Assembly (NCBI RefSeq): GCF_024868665.1
Contig: NC_079910.1
Location: 7,412,976 to 7,476,975, forward strand
Length of the DNA: 64,000 nucleotides
Source of the DNA: Triplophysa rosa
Lineage: Eukaryota; Chordata; Actinopteri; Cypriniformes; Nemacheilidae
Reading direction: 5' to 3'
Below, piece by piece: positions 61,293 to 64,000 of the stretch. Positions within the stretch are counted from its first letter, which is position 1, and each line of letters starts with the position of its first letter. Under the pieces are notes generated by a model. It was not told where the DNA came from. It worked only from the letters and a program-made list of their open reading frames with translations, and did not search any database. The position numbers were made by a program, and so were the translations under genes.

Positions 61293-61810
61293 AAGTTAAA
61301 AACTGACGTTACACCAGTATAGTTTGCTTGTATGTATGTGCGTGTGAGAAACAGCGTGCGAGTGTTTGCGAGGTTGTGTTGTTATTGCTATGGTTTTCCC
61401 ATAGTGGTAGAGGAATTAGTGGTAATTAAATCTATACGAGTCCCATTATTGTAGCACTGAACAGTGGAGTGTGCATTTCTACCTTTTACGATAAAAAATC
61501 ATATTTTTCAAAGCTGTATATCGTGCGCAGTAACAATGTTCATCACCTCCGATATCCGAATCATTTAATACCACCCAGAACTCTGTTTTGTTTGTTATTG
61601 TTTTTGTGTGTTTTATTTAAATTTGTTGACATGTATTTTGCATATGGCATGCCCCTCTCACAGGACGTTGTGTTCTCTGGTCTCAAGTGCAAGGCTGCAA
61701 GGTTGATTTCTGCCTCCCGGTGAAACACTGATATGGCTTTTGGCCTGGGAGCTTTACCGTGCACTCGAATACATTTTGTGTGTAAAATAGCAGGATTTGT
61801 AAAGACTCAA

Positions 61811-61816
61811 AATAAA
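61811..61816 (+). terminator. distal poly(A) signal of casz1
   Basis: A single AATAAA in the context CTCAAAATAAAGAAATTATAA. It could serve a longer 3'UTR. The downstream element is weaker than at the proximal cluster. Confidence 0.45.
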
Positions 61817-61835
61817 GAAATTATAATTATTATAA

Positions 61836-64000
61836 CAATGCAAATGGTCCACACAATGTTTCAGGTCATGTGTTTACTTGATGAGATTTGTGCTGATGCG
61901 AGCTTTTAAATCATGGTTGCATCCCAGAATCCAATGCGGTTTGTCTTGGTAGCACTGCTGTGCTGGCGAGAGAGTTGAACAAGGCTGCAGTTAATAAGCC
62001 CTCACCCACTGAGACAAACACAGCTAAAGGGCACAAGGCCCCGGCTCTGTGGTACGACACAGAAGACGCCCAACAGAGGGAGGAAAATAGTATTCCAACA
62101 TCATCCTTTTCCTCAAGAGACAGAGCATTTACACATACACAGACAGAGTCAAAGTGTGTGCACACTGGCGACAGTAAATACATGCATATGTTTACAAACA
62201 TAAATAATTAAAAAAGCAATTTTTTTTAATTTTATATGGCTGGTGATATTTAGGGCTTAAATTATTATCATTAAGAAAGTTCTTAATTTATCAACAGAAT
62301 GAAGCTCTTTGGTGGTTGTTCCTTTTCCTGTCTTCTGCTTCTCTATGACCAGCAAACCATCCTGTGCCATACGCTACAGCTGTTCTGTTCCTTCACCCTC
62401 CTTTTTCTTCTGATGTGTCTTTAAATAAAAATGTGTAAAGCCGTCACCATCTGTCTGCCAGCTGGCATCCTGCATATAATCTTGAAAAAAGAAAAAAAAA
62501 CTACTATGGAAATTATATTACACAAAAACCAGACGGAAACAACCTCCAAACTCGTGCAGGCTGCTGTTGAAATGACAGATCACCTTATTGTCTGGATTAT
62601 GAAAAACAACTACAGGAAAACCTGTTTTTAGTATTTTTTTGTATATAAATTCGATAAATTGTCTATTTTAAAAAATCTTTTAAAATATCTGTATTTTAAT
62701 CAATCAAGTAGTTTGTTTTCTAAATATTTCTGTATAGGCACATATAAGCACAAAGGCTTACAAAAGAATTCATATTTCCCCATTGGTGTGCATCACACAC
62801 TATATAGAACTTTATTGTCACTGTTTAGGAACAATGAAATACAGTTTAGCTGCTGGATGATATGTGAACAATTATAAAAAACACAACTATAAAGTTATAA
62901 GAAATAGAAATAAAATATATACAGTTAAATGTAAGAGCAGCCAAAGACAAATACACACAAAAATATAAATCCTATATATGGGATAAGGCATCACAGTGGT
63001 ACATACTAAATAGCCCATGGTAATGTTTTATAACATCTAAATAAGAAAATGGCATAATTAATTTAACAGAAAAAGTGTCAAATGTAACAATTGTTAAAAG
63101 CAAGAAAAGTAAAATATTTTAAATATTCGTGCAGCATTTAGAACATGTGACAGCATGCCCTTATCTAACTTTTAAAACCTGAGTTGTTTTTTTTTCTTTA
63201 AAAATAATTAAAAAATTCATGCAACGCTTGATGTAACACTTGTGTGAAAACGTTGGGTTGCATTCATGACTGGTTTAAGACGATACATTTGTATCATGAT
63301 TCTTGGCAGTCTTTGTACTGTATGTGCTCAGTTTAGTCATATCCAGACTGGACTGATGCTCAAAGGGTTGATGTTCCAGGAACAGGTTGTGTGAAACACT
63401 GCAGCAGCACAAGAAGAAACAATGAGGTTCAGAAACATGTGTTCTGTACATATGTCAAATTAGCAGTGGTCAAACATCATCTATTAGGATGCACAGGAAT
63501 GAACCACAAAACTTTCAACCATTGCTTTCTTACAGAAATTGGGGAAGGCTATATTTTTAGTATATGTTACATTGTGATTATACCTTCAAACTTTAAAACA
63601 ACACAATAATTCAGATGAAATGATGTTCATGTTTGTCAGAAATATTGCTAGAATCATTCAGTCTGTTCATATCTGTAATCACAGACTTGTTCTCGCATCT
63701 GTGCAATCGCTGCTCATTTCCTCTTTTAACCTTTGGCATTCGCGTTCATTTAGCTTTTTCCATTCATGCGTGCCTTTATTTTAAGAGACCTTCGGTCAGA
63801 GTTTAAAAAAGGATTCATCAGCAAGCTGTCGTGCTTTTGGTAGCAGCTGCTGCTTGTGTGAAAAATTAAGTTCAGGGACCCCAAAGGAAAAAGAGAATTA
63901 GACACACATTCAGCCAATTTAACTTTAACAAGACCTTATTGGCGGTAATGTCACAGGCCTGATATGTACAAATGCTATTCTCTGAATTCATGTATACTGA
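61836..64000. other. downstream intergenic sequence
   Basis: AT-rich with only short frames and no recognisable exon on either strand. A fragment at 62795-62860 (AACTTTATTGTCACTG and GGAACAATGAAATAC) resembles the retroelement end at 38946-39010. In human the gene beyond the CASZ1 3' end is PEX14 in tail-to-tail orientation, but none of its coding sequence could be seen here. Confidence 0.5.

Larger units (their letters stand above)
59176..61835 (+). other. casz1: casz1 3' untranslated region
   Basis: About 2.1-2.65 kb of AT-rich sequence follows the stop without any convincing reading frame. Poly(A) signals AATAAA occur in a cluster at 61262-61272, 61280-61285 and 61287-61292, and a single distal one at 61811-61816. 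Two transcript ends are therefore expected. The end given here, about 20 nt past the distal signal, is an estimate. Confidence 0.7.

Noticed and set aside
63100..64000. Search for pex14 3' sequence, expected from human gene order
   Set aside because: No coding segment or convincing minus-strand poly(A) context could be identified in the last kilobase.

Overview
This window is vertebrate nuclear DNA, most likely from a teleost and plausibly a cyprinid or close relative. It has low coding density, long introns with GT...AG borders, many dinucleotide microsatellites and several short inverted-repeat DNA transposons of kinds common in cyprinid genomes. One protein-coding gene could be supported. 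It lies on the + strand and is recognisable throughout as casz1 (castor zinc finger 1), a transcription factor of neural, retinal, heart and vessel development. No bacterial, phage or viral gene, no CRISPR array and no functional RNA gene was found.

Layout. Bases 1-28492 hold no coding exon that can be proved. They are upstream or 5'-intron sequence with GA tracts, an intact hAT-type miniature element with a perfect 8-bp target duplication (15464-15749), two other inverted-repeat elements, and one possible alternative first coding exon at 13202-13280. Seventeen constitutive casz1 coding exons run from 28493 to 59175. Every junction was placed by splice consensus, reading phase and family similarity. 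The phases agree at all junctions, and the joined reading frame from the ATG at 28537 is 5,544 nt including the stop, which gives 1,847 residues. The encoded protein has, in order: a basic N-terminal motif, an acidic region, a block with four degenerate SKYD/E repeats, zinc fingers 1-4, a Ser/Thr/Pro linker, a SUMO-like and a DLSKK motif, finger 5, fingers 6-8, a Ser-rich linker, a basic KRRK motif, fingers 9-11, a second DLSKK motif and a strongly acidic tail. The 3'UTR follows from 59176, with poly(A) signals near 61262-61292 and at 61811. The last 2 kb is intergenic as far as can be seen.

Points that most deserve a check. (1) The 5' splice site after exon 12 creates an in-frame TGA on read-through, and an AATAAA lies 14 nt past that stop. 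This is a ready-made route to a short protein of 1,187 residues carrying fingers 1-5, comparable to the short mammalian CASZ1b form. (2) A 318-nt, phase-compatible open segment with good splice borders (56861-57178) looks like an additional or cassette exon encoding 106 Ser/Pro/Thr-rich residues. (3) Two hAT-type insertions have perfect target duplications, and a 0.4-kb element can fold into a hairpin with arms of about 64 bp. (4) Intron 7 contains 88 bp of uninterrupted alternating purine-pyrimidine sequence with Z-DNA potential.

Limits. All calls come from reading the sequence. Family similarity is from memory of CASZ1 and common fish repeats, no alignment was run, and the first coding exon that should precede 28493 was not located.
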